A DNA stretch of 64,000 nucleotides, from assembly GCF_021018805.1 (NCBI RefSeq), contig NC_086258.1, positions 15,586,692 through 15,650,691 of the forward strand, read 5' to 3'. The translations under genes and the position numbers were made by a program. Positions 25,725 to 38,700 of this stretch are shown piece by piece (positions within the stretch are counted from its first letter, which is position 1; each line of letters starts with the position of its first letter). This stretch comes from Prinia subflava (lineage: Eukaryota; Chordata; Aves; Passeriformes; Cisticolidae). Below the pieces are notes generated by a model. The model did no database searches. It saw only the letters and a program-made list of their open reading frames with translations, and was not told the DNA's origin.

Positions 25725-25947
25725 AAATTCTTCGTCTGCATTTAAAGTTGCTGTCAATATTTCCAGGCTGTGTAACCGCTTTCCTCAAGTGAAAATGAAA
25801 AAATTGGCCCAAATAATGAATTAATTTTTCAGCAGAAGAAAATAGAAAGTATTCCAAGCCTGCTGAAATTGATGTGAAACTATCAAAAAATGTATGTGCA
25901 CAGAATTAGCATAGCAAAAGTCAAACCTGTGGATACATGTTGGTCAA
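25725..25947 (+). repeat. 223-bp direct repeat, copy A
   Basis: This segment recurs at 29524-29746 in the same orientation with equal length and, by manual alignment, 9 substitutions and no gap (about 96 percent identity). The start of each copy reads AAATTCTTC and the end TGTTGGTCAA. Identity stops sharply at both ends. There is no poly-A tail, inverted terminus or target duplication that would mark a known transposon. It is either a local interspersed duplication or an unrecognised repeat family. Confidence 0.93.
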
Positions 25948-28175
25948 GGACTTAGATCCAGATATAAATTTTCAAGCACAGACTTATTTAAGGCTCTTAA
26001 CATACCCAGAGAACAATCAGAGAAATTATGTTTGGATAAATAGACAAAAGTTCAAACTCTTAGATGATGGGCTTCTGTATGGAAAGAAGATTTTTTTCTT
26101 CCACCAGAGAGCAGCTGTGAGTGCCTGGAACAGTGGAGGGGGATCAGTTCAATCTTACAGTAAAGAGCTGAGCTTCACTGAATGCAAGGTAGCTGCTGAG
26201 CAAAATCATTGGCAGTGTTCTGTATTCCATGGAGCTGAGTTTTCCCCCTCTCAGTCAGATTAGGGTTTAATCTTAGAGAACACCAGAGATGCTCTTAGAG
26301 AACTCTCGTCAGGTAAGAGTAACAAGATGTCTTTGCTCACATGCCACAGCCCAGCACTGACTCTTTGACATGAAGGATTCAGTTGTCACTTCATTGCACA
26401 CGTTGAATTGTATTTGCAGCATATGAGTTGCAACACCCTCTTGTCTTCCTCTCACCCCAATGAGTCAAATAAAGCAGTCAGAATTTCTTTGTAGAGAGGC
26501 TTTTCTGCTCTTCTTTTCAGAAGATTAGGAGATTAGAGAGTGCAACTGAGACTTCAGTTTAGGGACATTAGAAAGCAACTGTTAATAGGTTTTCATTGCA
26601 TCACTTTTATCAAGGAACATTTAATTGGAAACCAATTTAAAAGCCTGTGATTGTATGGATTATTTTCCTTTCAGAGGATTAATTTGAATTGCTCAGTTCT
26701 GCTTTGTATGTGTACAGACAAACAGACTCATCCCATTTTCTCCTGCTCATGGATAGACTGATGTCAAGGAACTGTGAGGAACTCAGGAACCTTTCTTCAG
26801 TGAAATCTTGAACTGTATCTATTACAATAAATCCCATCTTCTCAACTGAAAAATGAACTGCAGTAAGTACTAATGTCCTAAAGAGCCTGATTTTGTTATG
26901 CTAATCCAAGGTATTAAGAATAGCCAGAAAAGGAATTCATTAGTGGCTACTTGAAACAACTGCTTTTTGTCCCAAATGTGAACACATCCCCACAGTCAGA
27001 AATTACCTACACAGTGTGATTGAAACTTATTTATTTACTTACATATAATAAGCAACTGAGCAGCTTGCAGTGCATGAAGTGAGTCTATGGAAAAGTACAT
27101 TACAGTGCTCCTGCTTCAGGGCCCTCTCAGTCAGAATTTCAGTATATGTGCCTATTTTCTGTTTATCATTCAGGCAAAAACATTGAAACTCAATCCCCTC
27201 AGTCCACTTAGTGAGCAAGAAAAGATTGCCTGCCTTATATAAAATGGCTTAGGAGGAATTTTTAAAACAAATATTTACAAAGCTCTAAAAATATTATCTT
27301 GTTTTGTTAAGGTTAAGTGTGTAAGCACCATACCTGTTACAAATATAGCTCTTGTTATGCAGTGAAAGAGAGAAGGCAGATGGAGCTGTTGATAGCCTCA
27401 GTGACAATAGTGTAACATGCACAGGAACCAGTATTCACCTTATAAGGAGAATTTTTCATATTCCTCAATTTTTTTTTTTCAGTCGCAAGTTAGAATTAAA
27501 ATTCCGACATGAGAAATTTTCCATAGGAGGGTCATATTTAAAAGACCCTCTTTATAAAAAAACCCCTTTACTTTGAATGAACTGACATGGATTTAAATGA
27601 CCTGTGAGAGTATGTGTAGGGTTGTATGTGCATGTATAAGGTTTCTTGTCCACTTTCGAGAGCCCAGACTCCCATCCCTCGTGGCAGTCTGCCAAACAGG
27701 CCAGGAACGTGAAGAAACTTGACTTTCTGGCACTGTTCCACGTGAGATGCCGGGGAGCTGAGAGCTGGGAAAAGCGGGTGAGCTGGCAGAAAACCAAGAA
27801 CATTTCCATCAAAAATTTCATTGGAATAGACATTTTCATGCAATGTGTTAGGTTTTGGTGAACCGGCATTAGCTGAGAGAAAAATGTTCCACTGGAAAGT
27901 TTCCAGTTTGTCCTAGTGGTAAGATCTTGACTCTTAGACCTCTTATATTTCATTCAACTGAAAAATAAAATTTAAGTTCCTATTGTCATGCACAGAGACA
28001 GAATGTAGTTTACTGTACTACTCATTGTCTAAAAGCATTTCTCCTGATACTGTAAAAAGAAGCTTTATTTTGCCATCTGCAGTGAGTGTCTCATGACTCC
28101 ATGATTTTTTGCCATCTCCCCATTCCTCTTTATTTCCTCTAAATGGATCACAAGAAGGAATGTCAGCAGGAGAGG
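25948..28175. other. Non-coding DNA between duplicated segments
   Basis: Unique AT-rich sequence. Open frames near 25937-26263 (plus) and 27552-27953 (minus) have no recognisable domain and no neighbouring exon signals. Confidence 0.6.
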
Positions 28176-28252
28176 GACTCAGTGGTGAGAGCACCACTTT
28201 GTACTCAGAGACAGATTTAAATTACTATCACTTGAACAAGATTTCTGTCTTA
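28176..28252 (+). mobile_element. Possible MIR-type SINE head
   Basis: GACTCAGTGGTGAGAGCACC resembles the tRNA-derived A-box region of MIR. It is followed by TTTGTACTCAGAGACAGATT (usual form GGACTCAGGAGACCTGGGTT), then ACTATCACTTGAACAAGATT in the place of the CCACTTACT...GGGCAAGT part. The order is right but divergence is high, so the call is tentative. Confidence 0.42.
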
Positions 28253-29523
28253 CTTTCTATATTACTTCAGTAGGGAAAACAGTACATCCACACCTTGAAG
28301 TGTTATTGAAATTCATAAATATAGATTATAACAATAAACCCATAACAGTTCTGAGAAATGTATAAAATACAGCAGCTTTGACTACTAAACTGCAGAAAAT
28401 TAAAGTATTTAACAGTATATTAAGTACAGATGGCACAAAGTTGTGGCAGAAAAACCGAAGTAGAGAAGGCTACAGCACTGGATGAGCAGTCAACTCTATA
28501 TTGAATGCAAATACAACACACCCATGCACACTTCAAACATTTGATTTCACAGCTTCTTTGACACAAAAATGTGTGTGCAATATATATAATTTTGCTCATG
28601 CATGTGGGACAATTCTGAGCTTATTGGCCAAATTCAGCTTTGCCACTGTTGGGATACAACAAAGCAGGGCTAATTCCATGTGCTCAGCTTCTGAACCTGC
28701 CTCTCAGAACACTTATTCATATTACACCCCATGCAGGAAGTGATCTCACTGGAAAATCTGAGCAAAGCATAGGACAGGAGTTCCAGACTCAAAAAGCTAA
28801 GGAATGTTCTTTCTCCCTCTGCCACTTCATCCTCTTTTAAATGAGCTTAGTTTTTGCGAAAATAATTGGATCGACAGCCCCAAGGACCAGGTCTGTTGTG
28901 ACAGGACATTTCTGCTGTCCTCCTTTCACATCAATGGATGTTCACTCTGAGCTGCAAGTTTAACTTCCCTTCTTGGGCATCACAGGACTTCACCCAAAAC
29001 TAGTGCAGAGATAAGCACAGAATTCTTCAGCCTGAGGATAAATAACTTTATAATCATAAAGACAGTTTATTAATGAAATAATTCACCCCCTAATCTTTTG
29101 AGTTCTCATAGCAGAAAAGAAACCAAACACCAAATTCTCAATTGAGCTCTAATACATAACTGTTAATACTGGTACTGTAATAGTATCCTTTGGTCACTAG
29201 CTCTCTCAATTTTGAATATGGGCACCAAATTTGAGCTAAAACCATCATCAAACATATGATTTGATGCCTGTAGGATTTCTATCTTGTCTTTTCCTACAGG
29301 TAATGAACTAAGCATTAATGCAATTACAAAGTGACACCCAAGCTTGAGCTCTGTAAGTACATTATATCCCAATCCTAGACACAGTACAGCATGTCTTAAG
29401 GAAGCCTCTGGGCATCCCAGTAGCTTCATGTGGCAGAATTAATTCAGCTCCAGGTCTCCATTTTACTTCCCAGCATTTCTGATTCTTTTTGGAAGATAAT
29501 CCACCTCATTTTCAAACGTATGA
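28253..29523. other. Non-coding AT-rich DNA
   Basis: No gene or recognised repeat was seen. Confidence 0.6.
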
Positions 29524-29746
29524 AAATTCTTCATCTGCATTTAAAGCTTCTGTCAATATTTCCAGGCTGTGTAAACACTTTCCTCAAGTGAAAATGAAAA
29601 AATTGGCCCAAATAATAAATTAATTTTTCAGCAGAAGAAAATAGAAAGTATTCCAAGCCTGCTAAAATTGATGTGAAACTATCAAAAAATGTATGTGCAC
29701 AGAATTAGCATAGCAAAAGCCAGACCTGTGGATACATGTTGGTCAA
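29524..29746 (+). repeat. 223-bp direct repeat, copy B
   Basis: Second copy of the segment at 25725-25947, offset 3799 bp. Immediately at its right edge the sequence reads GGTCAATATTTC. The 10-base word GTCAATATTT also occurs inside both copies, about 28 bases from their left edge, so the right junction of this copy lies at a microhomology. Confidence 0.93.
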
Positions 29747-31971
29747 TATTTCAAAGTCAAGCAACTCCAGCTGGTGTTCACTGCCTCTACTTGACAATGA
29801 TGCACATTTTACACCTCCCCTGACAAGGGCTGACTTCAGATTTATCTCTGCTGTTTATTTCTGTTCTTTAGAAAATACAGATTCAGAAAGTTCTGCCACC
29901 CACTTGCAGCAAATTTAAATTTCTAAGCAAGAGTGAAGTTCAGTGATGGCACTGTGAGTGAAGCTGCTGAAGCATAAGTATTCTGTTTACAAAGAGCAAG
30001 TCTCTCATACTATGTGTAAGTTTACACATAGAGGTAGACACACACATATATTCAGACTAAATTTACTGTACTATGCTTGGTTTCTCTTCACTGTAACTAT
30101 TTTCTGTGCCATCACTGGAAGCATTTCCAATGTATATATTTGCTCTGACACCTCTAGATATCATCATCATGTTCTCTCATGCCCTTGAGTGAGATTCACT
30201 CACTTCCATCTCTTCTGTTGCTGTGACAAAGTAAACAGTAGCTGCAAAGCTGTCAAAGCTTTGGATTTCTTTTTCTGTCTGCTTTTAATCCTTTTATCTA
30301 TATACCTGAAATAGCTTGTTCTATCATCCAAATAATTTTACAACTCTTACCCAATTTTTTGCAGAAATTTATACCTGGCCATTGTGTTACTTTCACCTTT
30401 ATTAAACCAGAAAAAAGAGTAAAACAAACCAAACTGAGTACATTTAATGCAGCAGCTATGAAAAATTTCTCAGAAGTAAGAGTTTCAGAGAAGCAGGCCT
30501 TCTGAGGGTGCTCCCAACATCAAGCACACACAGCTAATATTCCTTTCTGTGTCTCATAAAGCAAAAAGAACTCCTAAAATTCAACTTCACCCACTCCAAT
30601 CAAAATGCCACTCAACTGCTGATTGAAATATCCTTCATTCAAATCAGAGTGAGTACCTTTAATGGCTACCCAAAAGGCTGTCAAACTAAATAAGAAACAA
30701 AATGCAAATAAATTAGCATTCCTAGCTACTGATATGCTATAAATATTTATGAGGAAAAAAAGATGCTGTAATTTCAAATGATACCACAGGTCTATTTTGT
30801 ACAAACAGTTAAAACAGTTATACATGCAATACTGTACTTTGCAATTTTTTTCCATTTCACATCACCATAATCACCTAATAAATATTTAAATGGACCCATT
30901 TGCTGTAACTATAAAAGAACCGTGTAAACTTGTTGTCATCTAGACACATAAGCCGCAGTGGAGTCAATGAATTTCAACAGTCACTTAATATTGCAAGCCA
31001 CAAGCTACCTTAAACCTGCCAGCAACTGTCTGCCAGGAAGCTACTGCAGCACCACGGCTACCTCCTCCAACCCAGGACACGAGATTCATTATGAATGCTA
31101 GCATTGCTACTCTAATTAGGCCTGGGAGAGGTTTAACAACCATGCTACAGTCTTGCTGCTGACAAATATAAAAATAAAGCCTTGTTCAAATTAGCAATGT
31201 GAAGTGAGAAGGCCTAGAAGCAGCAACTGTCTGACCAATAGTGAAACAGTTCTAATCTATAGTGAGGTTATTTTGCTTCATAAACTGCTAGTATGTTACC
31301 TGCAGGAGGTCTCCCTGTAAAATGAATTATAGTAAGCTATATGTGATAATTAACCGTGCATTAGCAAATATCTTGAAACAGGGGGGCTCTGTTTTCTCTG
31401 TATTTTGACTAATAAAAGCATGAATTTGTTCAACAAATGATCATTTAGGTTGTGGAATGCTAAACATATTGGAAGAACACAGTAAGCAATAGAATATTGT
31501 AGGTGGACTAACAGTTTCCTTACAAAAACAGGCTGTTTAATAGGCTGGCTCCATACTACGTTATTCACAGTACTAAAAACCACAGTGTTGGGAAGACAAA
31601 TACAATATACATTTAAAATAATATAAACCTTGTACTCATATTTACTTTAAAAATGCCATGGATGTGACAATAAAAAAAAAAAAATCCATAAGCAAACGTT
31701 TATTTCAGAAAGAGAAAATCCCAGAAGACTCTTTCCAGAATGTAAACAGATAGTGAGGCAATTGGTATGGTCATCTTCTCTAGAGGGGAGAAAAATGTGG
31801 CTGCGTTTAAAATAGGCTGCATCATATGAATGTGAAGCAAGGCAAAAAAAAAAAAAAGAAAAAAAAAAGAAAAAAAAAAAAAAAGTATTATGTATACTGC
31901 TTAACACAATAAAGTGGTGCTATAATTTATTTTAGCTTCAAATACATCTCATGAAAACATATTTAACCAAC
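29747..31971. other. Non-coding AT-rich DNA
   Basis: Unique AT-rich sequence with an A-rich tract at 31844-31884. No gene was recognised. Confidence 0.6.
31844..31884. repeat. A-rich tract
   Basis: Forty-one bases of A with only two G interruptions, about 90 bases before a minus-strand LTR-like end. It could be the tail of an unrelated old retroposon or a simple repeat. Confidence 0.85.
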
Positions 31972-32230
31972 TGTGCTGTACCAGCTCCCTCTTGGCTGCG
32001 AATCAGAGATCGGAGCCACTGCAGCAGACAAAGGTTGACAGTCTGTGCCTCTTTATTCATACTGTACGGGCTGGAGCCCAAGATCCCAAACATCACAGAC
32101 TGAATTTCATTTAACTACAGGTAATCTATCATCTTTAGCCAGGGTGCACACAGTAATGACTCATTATAGGATTTGGCTGTATCACGGGTGAATGCCCAGC
32201 CCCAGTGTCACGGGTATGAACCGCAGGTAA
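31972..32230 (-). mobile_element. LTR-like fragment of an endogenous retrovirus
   Basis: Read on the minus strand, the segment has an AATAAA signal (32052-32057). It is followed by GAGGCACAGACTGTCAACCT and a roughly 70-base U5-like end that finishes ...GGTACAGCACA at 31972, the expected CA terminus. No primer-binding site follows, so this would be a solo or 3' LTR. I could not find the other terminus or a target duplication, so the far boundary is a guess and the copy may be truncated. Only the R-U5-like part up to about 32075 is reasonably supported. Confidence 0.42.
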
Positions 32231-35200
32231 AAAGAGGTTATTGGACACTTCATAAAGATCAGCATTCAGAAGCCTCTCCAAATGTTGAATATCTTTACAA
32301 CATCAGAAGTGTTCTCCAAACGTGAGATAAAGCCAAGCTCAGCTGTACCCCTGAGCTGTGTGTGTCCATTTCCTTCCCCCAGCACAGCTCTCACCTGCCC
32401 CGTAACAAACCACACACTCCAGTGCCAGATCTGTCCCTGCAGCACGCTGGGCCTCTGCAGCAGAGGCCTGAAATAACTCCCTGATTGCTGAGACAGGGAG
32501 CTCTCAGTCAGACACCAGAGCTCTGAACATGCAGCAGACGCTCAGTCTGAGAGCATGGCAGGATTCTCACAGTGCCTGGAGAACACTGCGGGGCTGGGAC
32601 TGCAGCACCCTGTGCCACACAGTCACAGGCACCACTGCTCCTCTCCAGCTCCCTGCAGCCTTCCTTCTCAACATCCTTTTGGTTCAGCCAAAGGATATTG
32701 GCTTAGTGTTGGCTTTCTAATATCTGTTAAAACTACTTTGGGGACTAGTAGATCCATATATATATCATATACGTGAAATATTTTCTTTTTGTAGAATTAA
32801 ATGATTTTTGCAATCAAATTACAAAAGATGGGTCAAGAACACCCTTGCTGAGGATGCATAAAGGAAGCAAATAGGCGTTCTTACAGAAAATACTCTATAT
32901 AGTAAAAAAAGTTACTACAAATAAATGGTAAGCAAATGGCTACAATTTATTTCTTCTACTTCATTACAGAAAGATAAGAAATTATATAAAAAAATTCTTT
33001 TCATTTCTCCAAGCTAGTATAGAGATTTTGGCTCAAGTTCGTAAGTGTCAATCATCATTTTTTTCCCTAAATCTCCAGCATAAGCATGTTTGCCTTATGT
33101 CCATAAGGAATTTAGGTATATTACTTTTTAATGTATCTCCTTCTCAAACAACATGATTTTTCATTCTAAGTAAGAGCATCAGGTAATTTTAACCACCACA
33201 ATTTGAAAGTGACCACATGTATCCATACTGTTGCAGTTAATAAAGTTTGAAAATCCAGTGTCACTTCTAAAATTTGCTTTTCAAAAAGAAAACCAAACCC
33301 TTAAATGTTGTTTTTACCATTGCACTAACCTTCAGTTCTCTAAGGTAAATGAGAACTTAGAAAGTAGAGTGCTGTATTTTCTCAGTCGAATTACATTTAT
33401 AGACTTCCAGGCAGAGGGTAAAGATTGCCCCCTTTTGGAATTTTTCAGAGTAACAGTCCAAATAAAGAATTGGGTGCAAAGCATTCCTAATCCCTACTCA
33501 AGATATGCATCTCATCAGGGATTAATTCTGCTTCATGCTGTTGTGTTCTCATGTTACTGTGTATGTGGCTTTACATTCCTTATTAAAGCAACAGGCATGA
33601 AAGAATTCCACTGCTCTTGCCAGCAACCACAAAGGCACAAAATCTGAAGTCAGATAAAGGTAAACATATGGAACATTCTGAGGAATGCAGTAGTAAAGAT
33701 GGAACATATAGCTGAATTCTCCCCTTCTCTGCTCTGTAGGACAAACTTTAGAGACAGTAATTTGTAACTGCACTGTCCCATAAAGCAGCATTCTCTGATA
33801 AAATCCACAGATAGCATTCTGAATAAGAAATGGAACTACTGAAGTGCTGGAAACAATCAGGACAGCTCTTCTGATCCCAGATTTAATTTAATAGTAAACT
33901 CACCCTTGGTGTACTGATCTGGTGGTTGGGCTTTTTTTTTTTTTTTTAATTTGTCAGCTTTAACACCTAAATGGTGATCATTAATCAAGTGTATTAGACC
34001 TTTAAAGAGATGTTCATGACCACAGGCAGAACATGCCCAATAACCAGGAGTCTGACTGGACGTCTGTATTTTCATTAAAACATAATTTTTATTATTACAG
34101 TGCCATAATGCCAAATATATGAATAAGTTGTTACTGAAAACAGTGTTGTTTAGTCCTTTTAAATAGTTAATAATTAGTATTAATTGCAAAGGAGCATCAT
34201 TAGTCTGTTACTTGATCTGTCTTCTTCTAGTTTTAGAAAGCTAATCTTTATATAATAAATGTGCATTAATTTGCACATTTTTGTTTCAAAAATTATTTCC
34301 CAGGGATGATACCTTTAAAGCTATTTCAATTACCAAATTCCATTCATTACCGTAGGAACCTGGTGGTTTAAAATTAGTAAAGAGTTTAATCTAAAGAAAC
34401 ATATTAGGGTGGCTTCAACTAGAAGTGGTTCAACAGCCAACTCTGCAAACATGGAGAGATCTCCAAATGGAGGCAGACTGCAATAAACCAGCAATAAGAT
34501 GGAAATCAGAGAGCATTAGTGGGACCTACACTGAGGCAGCTCATCACAGCAGAAACAAGACGTCTGCTCAAGCAAAGGAAGAAGGGCAGGCAGTCAGTGC
34601 ACCACATCAGACATGGAGGAAAATAGAATATTTAAGGTGTGCAAACCTCTGAAGAACTCATTGCCCAAACTGTGTGGGCAGTATTAAATAACTCCATCCC
34701 ATTCATCTGCTCCAGACACAGACACTATGGAACACAGCCTTTAGTTTTCCATCCTATTATAATCAAGTTACATCACCAAAGGCTATTGTCTTCCAATAAT
34801 TCAAGTATAGTTCAGTCAACTAAACCAAGATTAGACTGGTTCATAGGAAACAGCATAGTTGAGTGTCACTACTGATTTTACAGCCTACTGTAGAGCAGTG
34901 TTCATGTGGATGCTATAAAAACGTCACTGTGCCAATAAAATTCTATGCAAGTGCCTCAGAAATAAGTCATGTCACTTATATTTCAGTTTTCAAAAATTTA
35001 AAAAGCCATCAGTAACATTTTTTCCTGTGGTTAATATTTTAATATTCTTAATCTCTGAGATACCAAATTTTTAAGAGTGATGAAAGCAATCCTTATCCCT
35101 TATATATGTTTTATCTTTGCTTCATGGTGAGTAGATTATCACAATAAAGAAGATTAGGCATTGCAAACTTTTATGTCTCCATAAAATGCTGAAGTCCCAG

Positions 35201-35368
35201 GTGTACTGAGTGGAACCACCATTACATATAAAGCACCAAATGTAACAAGATGAACCGCAATGTAACTTTCCAGACGGTTTGCCCAAGCTGTTTAATGCCC
35301 TGTGTATTTCTGTTGAGGGAAAGGGAGAGCTTAAGTTGAATTATGTCCTTGCTGTTTTCAAAATAATT
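32231..35368. other. Non-coding DNA
   Basis: A GC-richer part at about 32330-32680 is followed by AT-rich DNA. The open frame of 138 codons at 33231-33647 (plus) has a composition typical of chance frames and no recognised domain. A 16-T tract lies at 33932-33947. Confidence 0.6.
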
Positions 35369-35374
35369 TAAACT

Positions 35375-35744
35375 GTCACGGCACAGCTGGTCTGTAGCTG
35401 GACAAGATCAATCTAGCGACAACACAAACCCAGTTTGGCTGGCCTGGCTCGTTCTAGAACAAGTCCCTGGGTGAGCACTGATTGGATAGATTTGAACTCA
35501 AACTGGGGCCTCAGCCAATCACGCTCAGTGCAGAATGCAGGCATGTCATTGGCCAAGGAGCTGGGCGGGGTCAGGGCCAGCCAATCAGAAGTTGGGTGGG
35601 GCCAGAGCCAGCCAATCAGCTGTGCCAGCCTGGAAATGTGATCCCCCTGTTTGGGAGGGATCCCAACAATAAAACACCAATGTTTGTTGATGACCCTTGG
35701 TGAATCCTGGTGTTTCTGTCTCTGACCAACGACCCCACGTAACA
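35375..35744 (+). mobile_element. Solo LTR, 370 bp, with 6-bp target duplication
   Basis: The element begins TGTCACGGCAC and ends CCCCACGTAACA, so it has the TG...CA ends of a retroviral LTR. The 6 bases TTAAAC precede it (35369-35374) and follow it (35745-35750), an exact target site duplication. A polyadenylation signal AATAAA at 35668-35673 divides a promoter-like U3 part from a short R-U5 part, giving plus orientation. U3 holds five CCAAT or ATTGG boxes and a GC box. Six-base duplications are usual for the ERV2/ERVK class of avian endogenous retroviruses, so that class is inferred. No internal region or second LTR is present, so the provirus was lost by LTR-LTR recombination. Confidence 0.9.
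35481..35616 (+). promoter_or_regulatory. CCAAT/GC-box cluster in LTR U3
   Basis: ATTGG occurs at 35481 and 35548 (inverted CCAAT boxes). CCAAT occurs at 35515, 35581 and 35612, two of these within repeated GCCAGCCAATCAG-type context (GCCAGCCAATCAG near 35577 and AGCCAGCCAATCAG near 35606). GGGCGGGG, a GC box, is at 35563-35570. Such boxes bind NF-Y and Sp1-like factors in known promoters. Activity in this copy is inference. Confidence 0.6.
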
Positions 35745-35750
35745 TTAAAC

Positions 35751-38700
35751 AGTTATTCAAACTGTAGCTGGTGTGTCATGCATTCCAGTACAGAATATTG
35801 GGGTTTGTGTATTTAGTGTCACTGTAAGACTTTTACTCAGAGTTTTCCTTTTGGTGCTACGAAGTTAATCATAAGGAAGGAATGCTCATTCTGATCATGT
35901 TAATTAGCTCAGTGAATATGACTTGTAAAGAGATCGCTTAATGAGACCTCAAGGATGCTGAAAACCATTTTATTAAGAGAAATGCTTGGTTTCCTTTGCT
36001 GACACATTCACTGGAGCAAAAGACTGTCATTAAGTAGTCTCTAGCTGTCTTGATATCTATAAATGGACAATAAAACCACTACAGCTGACACACTAGATTT
36101 AATAACCACATTTTATAACCACTGAAAAATAAAAGAATAAGGATAGAAGCAGAATAGTCATTTATGCTTTCAGAAAATATAAATTTGAACTTCTGAAGGC
36201 ATAATTTTTTACATCAAAAGGGCATGAATCAGTGCTCTGGATCACTGAGCTTAATTCTGTGCTTTTATTTTACCTCTTTGCCGTTAATGAAGGACACCAA
36301 GAAGCAATGCTAACTGATACAGAGTTTTGCTCATGGCTGCCAGAGTGCTTTAAAAAATTGCTAAATGCAATAAACTTTTAAACTGCTCCCTCAGACTAAG
36401 AAAAAAAATGCCTCTGGGTTTCACCACAGCTCAGAAATTTTTAGGATGTGTTCTTATCTTTGCCGTGTTTTGATTTAGATTCATCTTGTTGTGGATGATT
36501 CATCGATTTTTATGAAGAGGGGCTCAATGTAGCCAAGATCTTAATTCAGTTATTCTGCTTGGGTGGGAGGTTAGCCAAACATCCCCTCCTACTGCTGCCA
36601 TGAGATTTTCTCTGCTTGTTCTTCCACAGAACTTGAGGCACAGGTTCCACCTGATAAATAAACTGTGCTCTTCACTCCTTTTCTGTGCTCTAAGGAGGGC
36701 GGAAGGCATTGCACCTGAAACAAATCCAGCTTCACTGTCACAAGAACAGTGGTACTTGCAGGACAGGTAGGAATTACGTTTATTTATTCATTTAGAAGGA
36801 AAAAAGCACTGCATCATGCGGAATCAATTCTGGAACCTGATTGAAGCACGTGAATGAGATGGTAAAATGCCACAGAGCATGTATAACAGAGGATGATTTG
36901 AAAACAAACTCTTTGTGAGTGTAGGAGAGAATGCTTATTATGTGATTCCATAATCACATCTTTCATCCAAAATTAGAATATGTTGAGTAAATCCCCAAAC
37001 AATTCATGACTTCTCTAGAGCAATTCCCACACTTCCCAATTGTTCTTCAGGCAGCTTAAAGGCCATGCAGTTCAGAATCTGCTGTAGGCTGCAGAATGTT
37101 TTCATCTGACTTTCTGGTGAGTTCCCACTCTGTTTTTTCAAAGTTGCAAACAGGGGTTCCACTACTGGAGTCATGAATACAGCCAGATGCTGGAGACTGG
37201 CTATAAGAGATATCATAAAGGATTGAAAGCTCTGTTTTAAATACAAAACTTTCTTGTGTCTATCAAACATCAGCACAGCTACCTTGCCTGTATTTTTTCC
37301 AATATTCCCTGCATATATTGTCACCAAAACAAAAATCTGTGTTATTTTAGGGGGAGGCCAGGTTTCTCCTAAAGCCTAAAAAGAGCTGTAGTTTCTGGAT
37401 TTCACAGTAAAAATACCAAAACTGATTTGATTTTAGGGGAAAATATTTTTAGTCAGTCCTAATAATAGGGAAAATCCTCTGTCATCATTCAGTTTGGCTG
37501 AACAAGGAGTCCTCAATGTGTTCTATGAATGCAGAAAGTGCTTGTAAGAACCTATCTTTACAACATCTAATAGCATCGTCCACTAAGTCTACTCTAGGAA
37601 AACTGCAGGAACAATAAAGGCAAGAAGTGCAAGAAAAGGCCTGTTGAGATTAGCAGTAAAGACTCAGTGTAATTGGACATGCCATCACATTGAAAACAAA
37701 GGAAATGTCTATTAATTCCTCAGTGAATTACTGGCTACCCTTCTGTCATTGCCTATATTGAGCTCAGTACAAAGTTTTAGGTAAGTGCTATGGAAACTTT
37801 CCTTATCATCTGCTTAAAATTATCAAACTGTCTTTAAAAAAAGAATTCAGTACAACTTCATCCAGTATGTGGCAAGAATACAGACAAGAATATTATGGTA
37901 CTTCTAAGACAGTTGATTAAATTGCAACATGCATGTGCAGGCCAAGTTTCTTCCATCAGAAGGAGCAGTCTCCACAAGATTATTTAGTTCTGTAAATCAC
38001 TATTTATCTAGAGCCTCTGACAAGAGACAGTCAAATCAAGTTCTTTCAGAGAAGACAAACCCATGCAAACTTACATCCCTCTTTTTCACTTCCAAAAGGC
38101 ATCTTAATCAGTTTATGAATCATGAAAAAAATCTAGCCTGTTGCAGTGCCACATAAATGTTCTAAAAGCCTGAAGTGCTGTTGCTAGAGAAGACATAAGA
38201 GTTTTGAATCTGCTACTAATAAACAGTGCTTGGAAAACATACAGAGAAATAATTGCATGTTAATAACCAGGTTTCAGAAAATCCAAAGGATCTTTTATTC
38301 CATGTTTCATAGTCTGAGTGTGCAGTACAATGCAATCTAATTTTAATTAGCTTCCTTAATCCTCCATCAGTTGAAGTTGATTGGTTCTATTCAAAATTGC
38401 TCCTCCAAAGGTTTTGATAACTCCCAAAATTATTTATTCTGTAGTTATCACAAACACACACAAATTCACACACCCACACCCTTACCTTTTTGCAGACAAT
38501 CAAAAGAAATAAGAACTTTTCCTTAAAAATACCCCAGTTTGTCTTGGACTGTCATAAACTCTATGCATACTCATTCCAGGTTGCCAGACTTTAGTAGGGG
38601 GTTTGCTCATGTGTCAATGCAGGTAACTTACTGCTGTTAACACCCTCCCATAAACTGACTCTTGAAGAAAACAGTAGAAATACAAACAGTTCCATAAAAT

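Noticed and set aside
25937..26263. Frame starting at the right edge of direct-repeat copy A as a duplicated gene
   Set aside because: The frame lies almost wholly outside the duplicated part and is not preserved next to copy B.
27552..27953. Open frame of 133 codons on the minus strand
   Set aside because: No recognisable protein family; overlapping frames in other phases are also open.
33231..33647. Open frame of 138 codons on the plus strand
   Set aside because: Composition is what AT-rich DNA gives by chance. No domain, promoter or exon context was recognised.
35413..35760. Minus-strand open frame of 115 codons
   Set aside because: It lies inside the solo LTR and reflects its GC-rich CCAAT repeats read backwards; no retroviral protein is encoded.
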